Shown one piece after another: positions 25,150 through 34,673 of a stretch of 64,000 bases of DNA. Source of the stretch: Pollutimonas bauzanensis. GTDB lineage: Bacteria; Pseudomonadota; Gammaproteobacteria; Burkholderiales; Burkholderiaceae_B. Both the position numbers and the translations under genes were made by a program. Under the pieces are notes generated by a model, which saw nothing but the letters and a program-made list of their open reading frames with translations, did no database searches and was not told the DNA's origin. Every line of letters starts with the position of its first letter. The stretch's first letter is position 1. The stretch is taken from assembly GCF_900129885.1 (NCBI RefSeq), contig NZ_FQXE01000015.1, positions 63,266 to 127,265 on the forward strand. Direction: 5' to 3'.

Positions 25150-25187
25150 AGAATAAAACTCTGGTTTTGTTATTCCAACAAGGAATA
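25150..25187 (-). promoter_or_regulatory. Promoter and palindromic operator of the aldolase/aminotransferase/ABC operon
   Basis: On the minus strand TTGGAA (25178-25173) and TATTCT (25155-25150) are 17 bp apart. The -35 lies in a perfect palindrome, TATTCC-N5-GGAATA (25171-25187), with the T-N11-A geometry of LysR sites. The adjacent palindrome AAAAC-TCTG-GTTTT (25155-25168) fills the spacer. This would put transcription start about 40 bases upstream of the aldolase-like ORF. Confidence 0.5.
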
Positions 25188-25429
25188 TAACTTCCCAACG
25201 CGATCCGAGGCGTTTTCCGGCTCTTCAAAGACTTTACTTATCAAATAGTTGCGCGCATTTCATAAGCGCTCGAACACTATGGGCGGGTATTGCCACCGTG
25301 TTCTATTTTGGTGCACGCCATATCCGGCCTAGGGGAAAGTCCGTAGGCCTTATCTCTGCGGCAGCAGCCCAAGCCGGCGCCGCGGCATCCGTTATCCGGG
25401 AGGTTCAGCCCGGAAATGGACTCATGCCA

Positions 25430-25615
25430 AGATAAGCCGCCGTGCCTGGGCTGGCCCGGACGATGCCGAACCCATTCGGCGCGCGCTGATCGAAGCGCGT
25501 GCGACCGGAGAGGCGTCGCTGCGTGACCGCTTCGAACGGGCAAAGAAAGACGGCGATCTGCCGGGGGCGGCCAACTGTGCTGCGCTAGCTGCATTCGTGT
25601 GCACTGTGCTCGGGC
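25430..25615 (+). pseudogene. TetR family regulator, C-terminal fragment
   Basis: A plus-strand frame reads DDAEPIRRALIEARATGEASLRDRFERAKKDGDLPG, then CAALAAFVCTVL, which matches the C-terminal ligand domain of TetR/AcrR regulators. The DNA-binding half is absent, no start codon or ribosome site precedes it, and the frame runs directly into an IS66 remnant where the TetR tail should continue. It is a dead fragment, probably truncated by an insertion event. Confidence 0.6.
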
Positions 25616-25621
25616 CGACGT

Positions 25622-25784
25622 GCGGCGGCCGTCATGAGCCTGATTCAATCGGCCCAACTCAACGGTCACGACCCGCAGGCGTATCTGAAAGACGTACTAA
25701 GACGTACTATCGCGCTTGCCCATGCATCAGGCCAGCGCCATCAACGAGCATCTGCCACATAACTGGCAACCGGCCACATCCTGA
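25622..25784 (+). pseudogene. IS66 family transposase (TnpC) C-terminal remnant
   Basis: The plus strand reads AAVMSLIQSAQLNGHDPQAYLKDVL, then after a frame change RLPMHQASAINEHLPHNWQP. This is the characteristic C-terminus of IS66 TnpC (SLIGTAKLNGLDPEAYL..., ending LLPHxWxP-like). A 10-bp tandem duplication, AAGACGTACT (25689-25698 and 25699-25708), breaks the frame. No other part of the element or its inverted repeats was found, so it is inactive. Confidence 0.75.
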
Positions 25785-25865
25785 TTTACTAAAAACGCCC
25801 GGCAAAGCAGGCGTCAAGGTGTAATGGCCGGAACCTTGCCTTATACACGCTGCGGATTGCCAAAC

Positions 25866-26246
25866 TCAGTGAGTAGCTGGCCGGTGCATCACTCCAAAGC
25901 GTTCTGCCAAGGCTGAAAGGCGCTTATCCAATGTCCAGAGCTCTGTTTGTGGCGTCATCATGGTCGAAGCCAAGAGCAGCACATCAACCAGCCCGCAGCC
26001 TAAACCGTAAAGTTTTTCGGATTCAACGAAGTCCAAGGTTTCTTTCAGGGTTGCTTGTTGGGAGTGCTGTAGGCTATCGAGATCGACCAGAATACGTGCC
26101 CGATTGGGTGGGGTTCCAGAGGCCAATTCACCAAGAACCATGGGATGCACCATTACACGATCGCGCTCCAGCAAATAGACCAGTCCCTGATTCCCGCGCC
26201 GGAAGTGATCGACCCATACCGAAGTATCAGCCAATACACCATTCAT
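25866..26246 (-). CDS. vapC: VapC-type PIN domain toxin
   Basis: PIN-domain ribonuclease of 126 aa, the toxin of a type II toxin-antitoxin pair. The PIN acids are in place: LADTSVWVDHFR (Asp7), LGELASG (Glu about 40), CGLVDVLLLAS (Asp about 88) and LWTLDKRL (Asp about 106). VapC enzymes usually cut tRNA or rRNA at specific sites; the target cannot be predicted. It overlaps the antitoxin stop by 4 bp (ATGA) and sits next to mobile-element scars, so it was probably acquired. Confidence 0.9.
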   Translation of the reverse strand: MNGVLADTSVWVDHFRRGNQGLVYLLERDRVMVHPMVLGELASGTPPNRARILVDLDSLQHSQQATLKETLDFVESEKLYGLGCGLVDVLLLASTMMTPQTELWTLDKRLSALAERFGVMHRPATH

Positions 26247-26449
26247 GCTTCGGCAGGCTCTTGTCGACGGCGCGGTATATCGGGCATATGAGGCGCTGCG
26301 CCCCCGAGAGCCGCAAGCCGTTTCGCAGACTGAACTCGCACGTACGTCTTGACCGCTACACGAATAAGATCGGCTTTTTCGATACCTGGGTCGGCTACTT
26401 GCAGCGCTCTTTCAAACAACGCATCGTCAATCGTTACTGTAGTTCGCAT
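26243..26449 (-). CDS. vapB: VapB-type antitoxin
   Basis: Ribbon-helix-helix antitoxin of 68 aa. The first strand, MRTTVTIDDALFERALQ, and the helix segment with KADLIRVAVKTYVR form the DNA-binding dimer. The C-terminal tail (about 45-68), rich in Arg, Pro and Glu, should thread into the VapC active site. A GGAGG site sits 7 bp before its ATG. It leads the vapBC operon and probably represses it through repeats just upstream. Confidence 0.88.
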   Translation of the reverse strand: MRTTVTIDDALFERALQVADPGIEKADLIRVAVKTYVRVQSAKRLAALGGAAPHMPDIPRRRQEPAEA

Positions 26450-26468
26450 TTGTTGCCTCCATTAATCC

Positions 26469-26497
26469 TGCATCAACATATGCATCACATTACATCA
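26469..26497 (-). promoter_or_regulatory. Repeat cluster upstream of vapB (candidate operator)
   Basis: On the plus strand TGCATCA (26469-26475), TGCATCA (26481-26487) and TACATCA (26491-26497) are repeated at 12- and 10-bp steps, 20-48 bp upstream of the vapB ATG. TGCAT-N6-ATGCA (26469-26484) also forms a palindrome. Spacing near one helical turn suits cooperative binding by a ribbon-helix-helix antitoxin. Confidence 0.45.
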
Positions 26498-26563
26498 AAA
26501 CTCTGTTTGCGCCTGCGTTTCCTTGTGTGCGAGCACCGTGGACAACCTGAATCGATACCGGAG

Positions 26564-26600
26564 TTGCAAACTGAGTGACGTAATTTGCAAACTGAATGAC
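26564..26600. repeat. 16-bp direct repeats in the vapB-groES gap
   Basis: TTGCAAACTGAGTGAC (26564-26579) and TTGCAAACTGAATGAC (26585-26600) differ by one base and are spaced 21 bp apart. Multiple short direct repeats of this kind occur at the ends of IS21-type elements, so this may be an IS end left behind; no IS21 genes are present. They lie about 50 bp upstream of the groES -35. Confidence 0.6.
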
Positions 26601-26651
26601 AATCGACAACGACAGCAGATAATGCGAAATGTAACAAAACCGCCTACCCCC

Positions 26652-26679
26652 TTGAAGATCCCGACTTCGTCCTTATAAT
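26652..26679 (+). promoter_or_regulatory. groESL promoter
   Basis: TTGAAG (26652-26657) and TATAAT (26674-26679) with 16-bp spacing form a strong vegetative promoter. The run CCCCCTTGAA around the -35 also fits the sigma32 -35 consensus, so heat-shock sigma may use an overlapping start. The CIRCE operator begins at the last base of the -10. Confidence 0.7.
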
Positions 26680-26705
26680 TAGCACTCGTAGTGGTTGAGT
26701 GCTAA
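26679..26705 (+). promoter_or_regulatory. CIRCE element (HrcA operator)
   Basis: TTAGCACTC (26679-26687), a 9-nt spacer and GAGTGCTAA (26697-26705) match the CIRCE consensus exactly. The element lies at the predicted transcription start of groES, so HrcA would block initiation and, in the mRNA, the hairpin is in the 5' leader. HrcA itself must be encoded outside the window. Confidence 0.97.
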
Positions 26706-26760
26706 CGCCACACCTAATCCGTATTCATTTTTATCAATAGACATAAACAGGAGTTCCTTC

Positions 26761-27048
26761 ATGGCACTGCGTCCTTTGCACGATCGCGTGATCGTCAAAC
26801 GTCTTGACAACGAGCGCACTACAGCCTCGGGTATTGTTATCCCTGAAAGCGCCGCTGAAAAGCCCGATCAAGGTGAAGTTATTGCAGTCGGTCCCGGCAA
26901 GAAAACCGAAGACGGCAAAGTGCTTCCCGTTGACCTGAAAGCGGGCGACAAGGTTCTGTTTGGCAAATACGCCGGTCAGTCGGTCAAGATCGATGGCGAA
27001 GAATTGCTCGTCATCCGCGAGGACGAAATCCTCGCCGTGGTCCTGTAA
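26761..27048 (+). CDS. groES: Co-chaperonin GroES
   Basis: The 95-aa 10-kDa chaperonin forms the seven-membered lid of Gro[46 protein letters not shown] is the family N-terminus, including the mobile loop (about 17-34), and the end is [15 protein letters not shown]. The ATG at 26761 has an AGGAG site 6 bp upstream and lies 55 bp after CIRCE. An open frame upstream to 26695 crosses the operator and is not coding. It lies 30 bp before groEL. Confidence 0.98.
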   Translation: MALRPLHDRVIVKRLDNERTTASGIVIPESAAEKPDQGEVIAVGPGKKTEDGKVLPVDLKAGDKVLFGKYAGQSVKIDGEELLVIREDEILAVVL

Positions 27049-27063
27049 CTACAAACGAATTAA

Positions 27064-28728
<1,665 letters not shown>

Positions 28729-28751
28729 GCCATCTTTGCCTGCCGGCTACC

Positions 28752-28820
28752 GGCCCGGGCCCGACGCCCGGGCCACCCAGCAGAAAATCCCCCGATTCGT
28801 CGGGGGATTTTTTTTATTTC
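28752..28820 (+). terminator. groESL terminator region
   Basis: A strong hairpin, AAATCCCCCGA (28785-28795) with TCGGGGGATTT (28800-28810) around a TTCG tetraloop, is followed by a T-rich run (TTTTTTTATTT). Just upstream another GC palindrome, GGCCCGGGC (28752-28760) with GCCCGGGCC (28766-28774), may add stability. Confidence 0.92.
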
Positions 28821-28889
28821 CGCGGCATCGCATCCAATCTCGCCATCGTCAATCGCGCCGCGGTCTACGTCGGCGGCATGCCGCTGTGG

Positions 28890-30284
28890 TCATGCAATTT
28901 GCTCTGGCTGTTCGGCGGCGGGCAGTGACAGGCAGAGCCGCAAGCCTGGATCCGCCCTGTGCGCAGACAGTGCCCATCCATGCGCGAGCGCAATCTCCTG
29001 GCAAATGGCCAGGCCGAGGCCCGCGCCGTGATCGCGCCTATGAGCGCCACGCCAGAAGCGCGAGAATATCTGCGACAACGGCTCCTGATTCACTCCTGGC
29101 CCCCAGTCGCGCACCGACACTGCCGAAGCGCTGACCTCCACTCGCACCTCCGTGCCTCGGGGTGCGTGCTCAATCGCGTTCTCCAGCAGATTCTTGAGCA
29201 AAGTAAAGAGGGCGCCCCTATCAGCCAGCCATTGCGCGCCGGAGGTGCTGTCGAACGTTACCAAGTGGACATCCGCCGCATCCGCCATACGCTGCAGATA
29301 GCTGGCGGCTTCCTTCGCCACTTCTTGCACATCGACAGCGGTGTAACGGTAACTCTGTGCCTCGCTTGCCTCGGCCAGGAGCAACAGTTGCTGTACCTGG
29401 CGCGTCATGTGTCCAAGGTCGTTCAGCAGTGATCTGCGGTCATCGCCATCGCCCATCAATTCGATCTGCGCGCGGATCAAGGCGAGCGGCGTCTTCAACT
29501 CGTGCGCCGCCGTCGCCAGGAACTCCTGCTGGACGCGGTACCCCTGCTCCAGCCGCTCAAGCACCCGGTTGAAGCTGTCCACCAAAGGCGCGATCTCGGT
29601 CGGTATTGCATTGGTCGGCAGGCGAGCGTGAAGAGAGCGTGGAGAAATTGCGGCAGCGGAATCCGATACCGCTCGCAGCGGCTTGAGTGTGTACCTCAGC
29701 GTGAAATAGACGCATGGGCCGAAGACGAAGAGCAGGACCAGACTGAACAAGGTGATTCCAGCCCCCGTGAACGGCAAGGCGAATGCGCGGTACACGAGAT
29801 GCAGGAATCTTGCGCTGGCCGCGAACTGCAGATACCAGATTCGCCCATTGCGCTCGACAGCTTCGGTGGCGCCACGCATTGCGACACCCTCGTGCTCGAA
29901 CTCGAAACGGCCGCGCTCAAGCCGGCGAGCGGCCTCGCTTTCACGCCAAAAGGCCTCGCCGGCGGCGGAGGACAGGACAACCTTGCCGGATGCATCCAGC
30001 ACCCGGTATGCGGTCTCCCGTTTCATGCTGTCGAATATCCATTCGAGGTCGAAGTCTTCGATATCGAATCCGACTGGTACGCCCTCGCTGTTGAACCGGA
30101 GCTCTCCGGCCATATCCCTCGTGGTTTCGGCCACGTCCGTCCCGGACAAGATGTCGCCTTGCGAATTCACTATCGCAAAAGCGGCCAGCATGATCAGAAG
30201 GAGGCTCAGAGCCGCGCCAGCGACGTACGCGAGCAGCACTTTCGCGCTGAGGCTATTCAGCCAGGTCGTCTTCACGTAGCGCAT
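28890..30284 (-). CDS. Two-component sensor histidine kinase
   Basis: Membrane-bound kinase of 464 aa. TM1 (about 15-40), a periplasmic sensor domain (about 41-170) and TM2 (about 172-195) are followed by HAMP (about 197-250). The H-box FLATAAHELKTPLALIR carries phospho-acceptor His261. The HATPase domain shows the N-box LLKNLLENAIEHA (Asn369), G1 DWGPGV (393-398) and G2 GAGLGLAI (420-427). Its start overlaps the response-regulator 3' end by 32 bp, so the pair is translationally coupled. It belongs to an operon mipA-regulator-kinase divergent from an RND efflux operon, so it probably senses a periplasmic toxicant such as an antimicrobial, metal or envelope stress. Confidence 0.94.
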   Translation of the reverse strand: MRYVKTTWLNSLSAKVLLAYVAGAALSLLLIMLAAFAIVNSQGDILSGTDVAETTRDMAGELRFNSEGVPVGFDIEDFDLEWIFDSMKRETAYRVLDASGKVVLSSAAGEAFWRESEAARRLERGRFEFEHEGVAMRGATEAVERNGRIWYLQFAASARFLHLVYRAFALPFTGAGITLFSLVLLFVFGPCVYFTLRYTLKPLRAVSDSAAAISPRSLHARLPTNAIPTEIAPLVDSFNRVLERLEQGYRVQQEFLATAAHELKTPLALIRAQIELMGDGDDRRSLLNDLGHMTRQVQQLLLLAEASEAQSYRYTAVDVQEVAKEAASYLQRMADAADVHLVTFDSTSGAQWLADRGALFTLLKNLLENAIEHAPRGTEVRVEVSASAVSVRDWGPGVNQEPLSQIFSRFWRGAHRRDHGAGLGLAICQEIALAHGWALSAHRADPGLRLCLSLPAAEQPEQIA

Positions 30285-30939
30285 AACCGAGACCTCTCAC
30301 GTTGACTATCCGCTGGCGCGAACCGATGGCGAGCAGCTTGCGGCGAATACGGTGAAGGGCCACATCCAGAGCGTTCGGTGTGACCGCCTCGCTCAGCCCC
30401 CATGCCGCCGCCTCCAGCGCGCTGCGACGCACGACCGCCTCATGCTTGCGCAAAAACAGCAGCATGACCTGCATCTCCGCCGGGGCAAGGGCGACGCTTT
30501 CGTCTCCGCTGCACAGAATGCCGGCGTCGGGGCGCAGCGTCAGATCGCCGTGGCTGGGATCGAGCGGACGGAACTCCACGGGGCGGCGCAGTAGTGCCCG
30601 CACACGCGCCACCATCTCGTCCATGGCGAAGGGCTTGGGAAGGTAGTCGTCGGCGCCGGCTTCGAGGCCCTCTACGCGGTCATGCAGCGCATCGCGCGCC
30701 GTCAACACGAGGCAAGGGACGCCAAGACCGGCCTTGCGCAACTTCCGCAGCAAGACCAGCCCATCCCCATCCGGCAATCCTCGATCGAGGACCAATGCCT
30801 GGTAGGACATCTGCTGGACGGCGGTCCATGCGGCGTCGATGCGGCCGATCACATCGACGGCGATTCCGGCGGCCGCCAACCCTTTGCACATCAGCCGCGC
30901 CAACCGGTCATGGTCTTCGATCAGGAGTATTCGGCTCAT
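30253..30939 (-). CDS. OmpR/PhoB family response regulator
   Basis: The 228-aa protein has a receiver domain (1-115) with Glu8-Asp9, the phospho-acceptor Asp52 in VLDRGLPDGDG, Thr80 of VLTARDA and the lysine of LPKPFAMDEM (about 102). A winged-helix DNA-binding domain follows (about 125-225: ALDVALHRIRRKLLAIG, then IVNVRGLGYAL). Its ATG overlaps the MipA-like gene stop (ATGA, 30936-30939). It probably binds the paired direct repeats at 31806-31866 and controls both divergent operons. Confidence 0.95.
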   Translation of the reverse strand: MSRILLIEDHDRLARLMCKGLAAAGIAVDVIGRIDAAWTAVQQMSYQALVLDRGLPDGDGLVLLRKLRKAGLGVPCLVLTARDALHDRVEGLEAGADDYLPKPFAMDEMVARVRALLRRPVEFRPLDPSHGDLTLRPDAGILCSGDESVALAPAEMQVMLLFLRKHEAVVRRSALEAAAWGLSEAVTPNALDVALHRIRRKLLAIGSRQRIVNVRGLGYALREDDLAE

Positions 30940-31757
30940 CGGAAGCGGTAGAGGTATCCAAGAAACACACGATTTTCGGTCGAACGATCCACCAGCGGAC
31001 TGTTCTTGATTCCCTTCGCCAGGCTCGACACTTCGACATCCAGGAGCACGGAATGCCGCTTATCGAACATATAGATTCCACGCACGCCTACCTCGGCGTT
31101 GACGCCGGACTTCCCTTCATAGGCCGGACGGTCAATGCGAGCCTCGTTGTTGCGGACGCCGAAATAATAATCGACGTACTTTTTGTCTTGCCAGTTCGCC
31201 CCCACACGCGGCGTGAGCATCATGTGCCCGCCGAACCGCCACGTCCTCTCCAGGCTGAGATTGAAACGCTGGCCTTTGCTGTTGCCTGATGCGTCGGCGA
31301 GCCATTCGGCGCTGACATCGACCAAGTCGCTGTTCCATTCCATTCTAGCACCCGCCCAGAAGCCACTCTTGCGCTTGCTCATGCCATCGAGGATCGGGGC
31401 GTCATCGGCCTCGTAGCCGCTTCCATCGTACTTGCCGATGATACTGAAGTCGAGTTTCTGTGTATCGCTGATAGCGAGACCGGGCAGTTTGAACCCGATT
31501 TCAGGGCCAAATATGTGAAAGTATTTATTTTCGAACTGAATCAATGGCAATACCTTGTTGTCCCGGTCAATGCCGGTGTAAGGCTGCTGCCTGCTCATTC
31601 CGCCGACACCCAGCGACCATGACGTGGATGGCGGTCCAGCGTCGGTCGCCTCCGCAGCCGACACTGATGAGCATAGTCCCACGGCAAGCGCCGAAGCGGC
31701 CGCCATACGTAAGGCGGAACCAAGGGGGATGAAGACAGCTTGTTGTGGTAGTGGCAT
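30936..31757 (-). CDS. MipA/OmpV family outer membrane protein
   Basis: The 273-aa protein has a signal peptide (about 1-35, SVSAAEA). Alternating beta-strand sequences with aromatic girdles end in VFLGYLYRFR, a classic outer-membrane barrel terminus. The opening SWSLGVGGMSRQQPYTGIDRDNKVLPLIQFENKYFHIFGPEIGFKLP is typical of MipA/OmpV. These proteins are often induced with efflux and peptidoglycan-stress systems. It is first in the minus-strand operon with the two-component genes. The ATG at 31757 is uncertain; an in-frame ATG at 31790 would add 11 residues. Confidence 0.88.
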   Translation of the reverse strand: MPLPQQAVFIPLGSALRMAAASALAVGLCSSVSAAEATDAGPPSTSWSLGVGGMSRQQPYTGIDRDNKVLPLIQFENKYFHIFGPEIGFKLPGLAISDTQKLDFSIIGKYDGSGYEADDAPILDGMSKRKSGFWAGARMEWNSDLVDVSAEWLADASGNSKGQRFNLSLERTWRFGGHMMLTPRVGANWQDKKYVDYYFGVRNNEARIDRPAYEGKSGVNAEVGVRGIYMFDKRHSVLLDVEVSSLAKGIKNSPLVDRSTENRVFLGYLYRFR

Positions 31758-31805
31758 GTGGATGCTCGCACAGTGTTGAAAGAGTGCCATTTTCGCGGCC
31801 GCCTT

Positions 31806-31866
31806 CTTACCGAATACTTACCGAAAGCTCGTTGATGGTTCCGCCCACTGGTAAGCATTCGGTAAG
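31806..31866. promoter_or_regulatory. Divergent operator with paired direct repeats (response-regulator sites)
   Basis: CTTACCGAA occurs at 31806-31814 and again at 31817-31825. In the opposite orientation ACTGGTAAG (31847-31855) and TTCGGTAAG (31858-31866) are the related copies. Both pairs have 11-bp periodicity, one helical turn, as bound by OmpR/PhoB dimers, and they face each other across 21 bp. The block lies between the divergent mipA-regulator-kinase and nodT-MFP-RND operons. Confidence 0.7.
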
Positions 31867-31911
31867 AGGCATTGCCGCAGAATCCTGTCCTGTCAAAGAC
31901 CAGGTCACCGC

Positions 31912-33426
31912 ATGCTTGCATCCACCGATTTCATTCCCGCCACTCCCATTTCCCGACGGCGCCGTTTGGCCGATGCACAGGCGCTTTCAAGCCGCAAGCC
32001 GCAGTTGCCCGCGACCGGGTTCGCAATTGCAGCCGCCATGCTGCTCGCTGGCTGCGCGTCGACCCAATCCGCACTCATCCCGGGCGGCGCTGCGGCGCCT
32101 GTCGCCGCGCAATGGCACGCTCCGTTGCCCCACGGCGGACAACTCGCGGATATGAGCCAATGGTGGGCCCAGTTCGACGATCCGCTGATGCTGCGCCTCA
32201 TCGAGGCCGGGCAACAAGTCAGTCCGACATTGGCGCAGGCATCCGCGCGCATCGCCGATGCGCGAGCCGCAAGCGTTACGCAGAGCGCCGCCCTGATGCC
32301 CTCATTGGATGCGGGCATCAGCTCGAGCCGGGGACGATCGGAACTGGGTACGCCGATTGGCACCTCATACTCGGCGGACTTGCAAGTCGGCTGGGAGCTG
32401 GACGTTTTCGGCGCGGGCCGCGCCGCCGCCAACGCCGCGCAAGCGCGGCTCGAGTCCAGTCGGGCCGGCTGGCATGACGCCCGGGTTTCAGTCGCTGCCG
32501 AAGTGGCGACGACTTATGTCGAACTGCGTGCTTGCGAAGCCCAGATACAGTTGGCCGAAACTGATGCCCAGTCGCGCGCGCGGACGTCGCGGGTCACCAG
32601 CCTGGCCGTGAATGCGGGCTTCCAGCCCCCGGCTTCGGCGGACCTGGCGAGTGCCAGCGCGGCACAAGGCAAGGTCGCGCTGATCCAGCGGCGGACGCAA
32701 TGCGATCTTCTGATCAGGGCATTGAATGCCCTTACCGCGCAGGACGAGGCGGCGCTGCGCCGCGATCTCGGCACCGGAACCGGCCTGCTGCCGCGGCCGG
32801 CCGAACTCGGCGTCGCCGCAATGCCGGCGCAGGTGCTTGCGCAGCGTCCCGACATCTACGCGGCGGCGCGTGACGTGATGGCGGCGAGCGCCGAGTCGGA
32901 CCAGGCGCGGGCGCAGCGTTGGCCTCGCATTGCGTTGGCCGGGAATATCGGAACGACACGCATCGATAGCGGGGGGGTCAGCGCGGGCGGCACGGTCTGG
33001 AGCATCGGACCCGTGACGGTGACGCTGCCGCTGTTCGACGGGGGAACGCGGCTAGCCAATGCGCAAGCGGCCCGTGCCCGCTACGAGGCGGCGACCATCG
33101 TCTATTCCGCGCGCTTGCGTGAAGCGATCCGCGATGTGCAGATCGCGCTCGTCACGCTGGACAGCGCGGCAATGCGCGGCAAGGACGTCTTGATCGCTGC
33201 AAACGGATTCGAGCGTTCGTTCGCCGCTGCCGAGGCGAGCTACCAGGCCGGTACGGCGAGCCTGTTCGAGCTGGAGGATGCGCGCCGCAGCATGGTTGCC
33301 GGACAAAGCGCGGTGATCGAACTGCATCGTGAGCGCGTTTCCGCCTGGATCGCGCTGTATCGCGCGCTGGGCGGTGGCTGGTCTCCCGCCGGAGTGCACG
33401 CCGTGCGCAATGAAGCGGCGGGTTGA
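31912..33426 (+). CDS. RND efflux outer membrane lipoprotein, NodT/OprM family
   Basis: Outer-membrane channel of 504 aa (TolC-like). A lipobox, MLLAGCAST, puts lipidation Cys48 unusually far from the ATG; a shorter start was not found. Two OEP repeats follow (about 85-270 and 290-480) with VGWELDVFG, PDIYAAARD and PLFDGGTRLANAQAARARYEAA. It exports substrates delivered by the MFP/RND partners encoded next and is the first gene of the plus-strand efflux operon. Confidence 0.93.
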   Translation: MLASTDFIPATPISRRRRLADAQALSSRKPQLPATGFAIAAAMLLAGCASTQSALIPGGAAAPVAAQWHAPLPHGGQLADMSQWWAQFDDPLMLRLIEAGQQVSPTLAQASARIADARAASVTQSAALMPSLDAGISSSRGRSELGTPIGTSYSADLQVGWELDVFGAGRAAANAAQARLESSRAGWHDARVSVAAEVATTYVELRACEAQIQLAETDAQSRARTSRVTSLAVNAGFQPPASADLASASAAQGKVALIQRRTQCDLLIRALNALTAQDEAALRRDLGTGTGLLPRPAELGVAAMPAQVLAQRPDIYAAARDVMAASAESDQARAQRWPRIALAGNIGTTRIDSGGVSAGGTVWSIGPVTVTLPLFDGGTRLANAQAARARYEAATIVYSARLREAIRDVQIALVTLDSAAMRGKDVLIAANGFERSFAAAEASYQAGTASLFELEDARRSMVAGQSAVIELHRERVSAWIALYRALGGGWSPAGVHAVRNEAAG

Positions 33427-33499
33427 TGAAACGGCTGGAACGACTTGAACTCTCCATCGCCGGCGCCCTTGCAGCGCCGTGCGCAAACCAAGGAACAGA

Positions 33500-34660
33500 A
33501 TGACGAAGAAACCACGCCCCTTCGCGGCCGCTGTGGCCATTGCGATGAGCTTCACCGCGGCTGCCGCATTGGCCATGTATGCCTTCAGCGGATCCGCAGA
33601 CGAAGAAACTGCCGCGGTCGCGAAACCCGCGCTTACCGTGGCGGCAACGACGCCGCAACCAGCCATGCTGCCAATCAGGATATCCGCGAACGGGAACATC
33701 ATGGCCTGGCAGGAAGCCAGCATCGGCACCGAGGCGAACGGCCTGCGTCTGGCCAGCGTCGAGGTCAACGTTGGCGACGTAGTCAGGCGCGGTCAGGTAC
33801 TTGCCACTTTCGCGTCCGACACGGTGACCGCCGAGCTCGCGCGAAGCCGCGCCGCCGTCGCCGAGGCCGAGGCGGCGCTCGCCGGAGCCAAGGACAATGC
33901 GCAGCGCGCCCACGGACTGCAAACGACAGGCGCGATGTCGGCGCAGCAGATCCGGGAGTACATCACAGCGCAACGCACCGCGCGGGCGCGTCTCACGGCG
34001 ATGCAAGCAGCCGAGAGAACGCAGCGACTCCGTCTGGCCCAGACTCAAGTGCTTGCACCCGACGATGGCGTGATCTCGGCCCGCAGCGCCACGGTCGGCG
34101 CCGTGCTTCCCGCGGGTCAGGAACTGTTCCGGCTGATCCGGCGCGGCCGGCTCGAATGGCGTGCAGAGGTCGCGGCGTCCGACCTCGCAAAGCTGAAGTC
34201 CGGCCAGATTGCGCACGTGACTCCGGTCGGTGGCGAGATGATCCAGGGCCGCTTGCGGATAGTTGCTCCTACGATCGATACCCAGACCCGCAACGGCCTG
34301 GTCTACGTCGACCTGCCGCCGGATGCCGCGGCGCGCGCCGGCATGTTCGCACGCGGTGAGTTCGACGCCGGCGCGAGCCGGATGATGACCCTGCCGCAGA
34401 GCGCGGTGTTGCTGCGCGACGGCTTTAGCTACGTGATGCGTATCGGCCCGGACTCCAAGGTCATACAGACTAAGGTGACGGCAGGCCGACCTGCGGGAGA
34501 CCGCATCGAGATCACTGGCGGCATCGAGGCGCCGGCCCGTGTGGTCGCGTCCGGCGGAGTCTTCCTAGGCGATGGCGACCTCGTTCGCGTGGTCGAGGAT
34601 CCGCCGGTCCCGGACGGCGGCAAACCGGTCCCGGGCCCGCTTTCCGGCGCCGTCAACTGA
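33500..34660 (+). CDS. RND efflux periplasmic adaptor (membrane fusion protein)
   Basis: HlyD/AcrA-type adaptor of 386 aa. An N-terminal membrane anchor or signal (about 8-30) is followed by a barrel-sandwich hybrid (VEVNVGDVVRRGQVLATFASD), an alpha-hairpin rich in Ala and Arg, then VLAPDDGVISARSATVGAVLPAGQELF and a beta-barrel/membrane-proximal domain. The start at 33500 has AGGAA at 33491-33495. It links the RND pump to NodT. It lies 73 bp after nodT and 13 bp before the pump gene. Confidence 0.93.
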   Translation: MTKKPRPFAAAVAIAMSFTAAAALAMYAFSGSADEETAAVAKPALTVAATTPQPAMLPIRISANGNIMAWQEASIGTEANGLRLASVEVNVGDVVRRGQVLATFASDTVTAELARSRAAVAEAEAALAGAKDNAQRAHGLQTTGAMSAQQIREYITAQRTARARLTAMQAAERTQRLRLAQTQVLAPDDGVISARSATVGAVLPAGQELFRLIRRGRLEWRAEVAASDLAKLKSGQIAHVTPVGGEMIQGRLRIVAPTIDTQTRNGLVYVDLPPDAAARAGMFARGEFDAGASRMMTLPQSAVLLRDGFSYVMRIGPDSKVIQTKVTAGRPAGDRIEITGGIEAPARVVASGGVFLGDGDLVRVVEDPPVPDGGKPVPGPLSGAVN

Positions 34661-34673
34661 GCTAAGGAATACG

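Larger units (their letters stand above)
25188..25865. other. Degenerate intergenic region between the aldolase operon and vapC
   Basis: No intact gene is present. From left to right: about 240 bp (25188-25429) with nothing recognised, the TetR C-terminal fragment, the IS66 tail with its internal duplication, and about 80 bp leading to the vapC stop. The open frames on the minus strand here are shadows of these remnants. Confidence 0.6.

Noticed and set aside
25277-25669. 130-aa minus-strand ORF
   Set aside because: It is antisense to the TetR and IS66 remnants and has no independent support.
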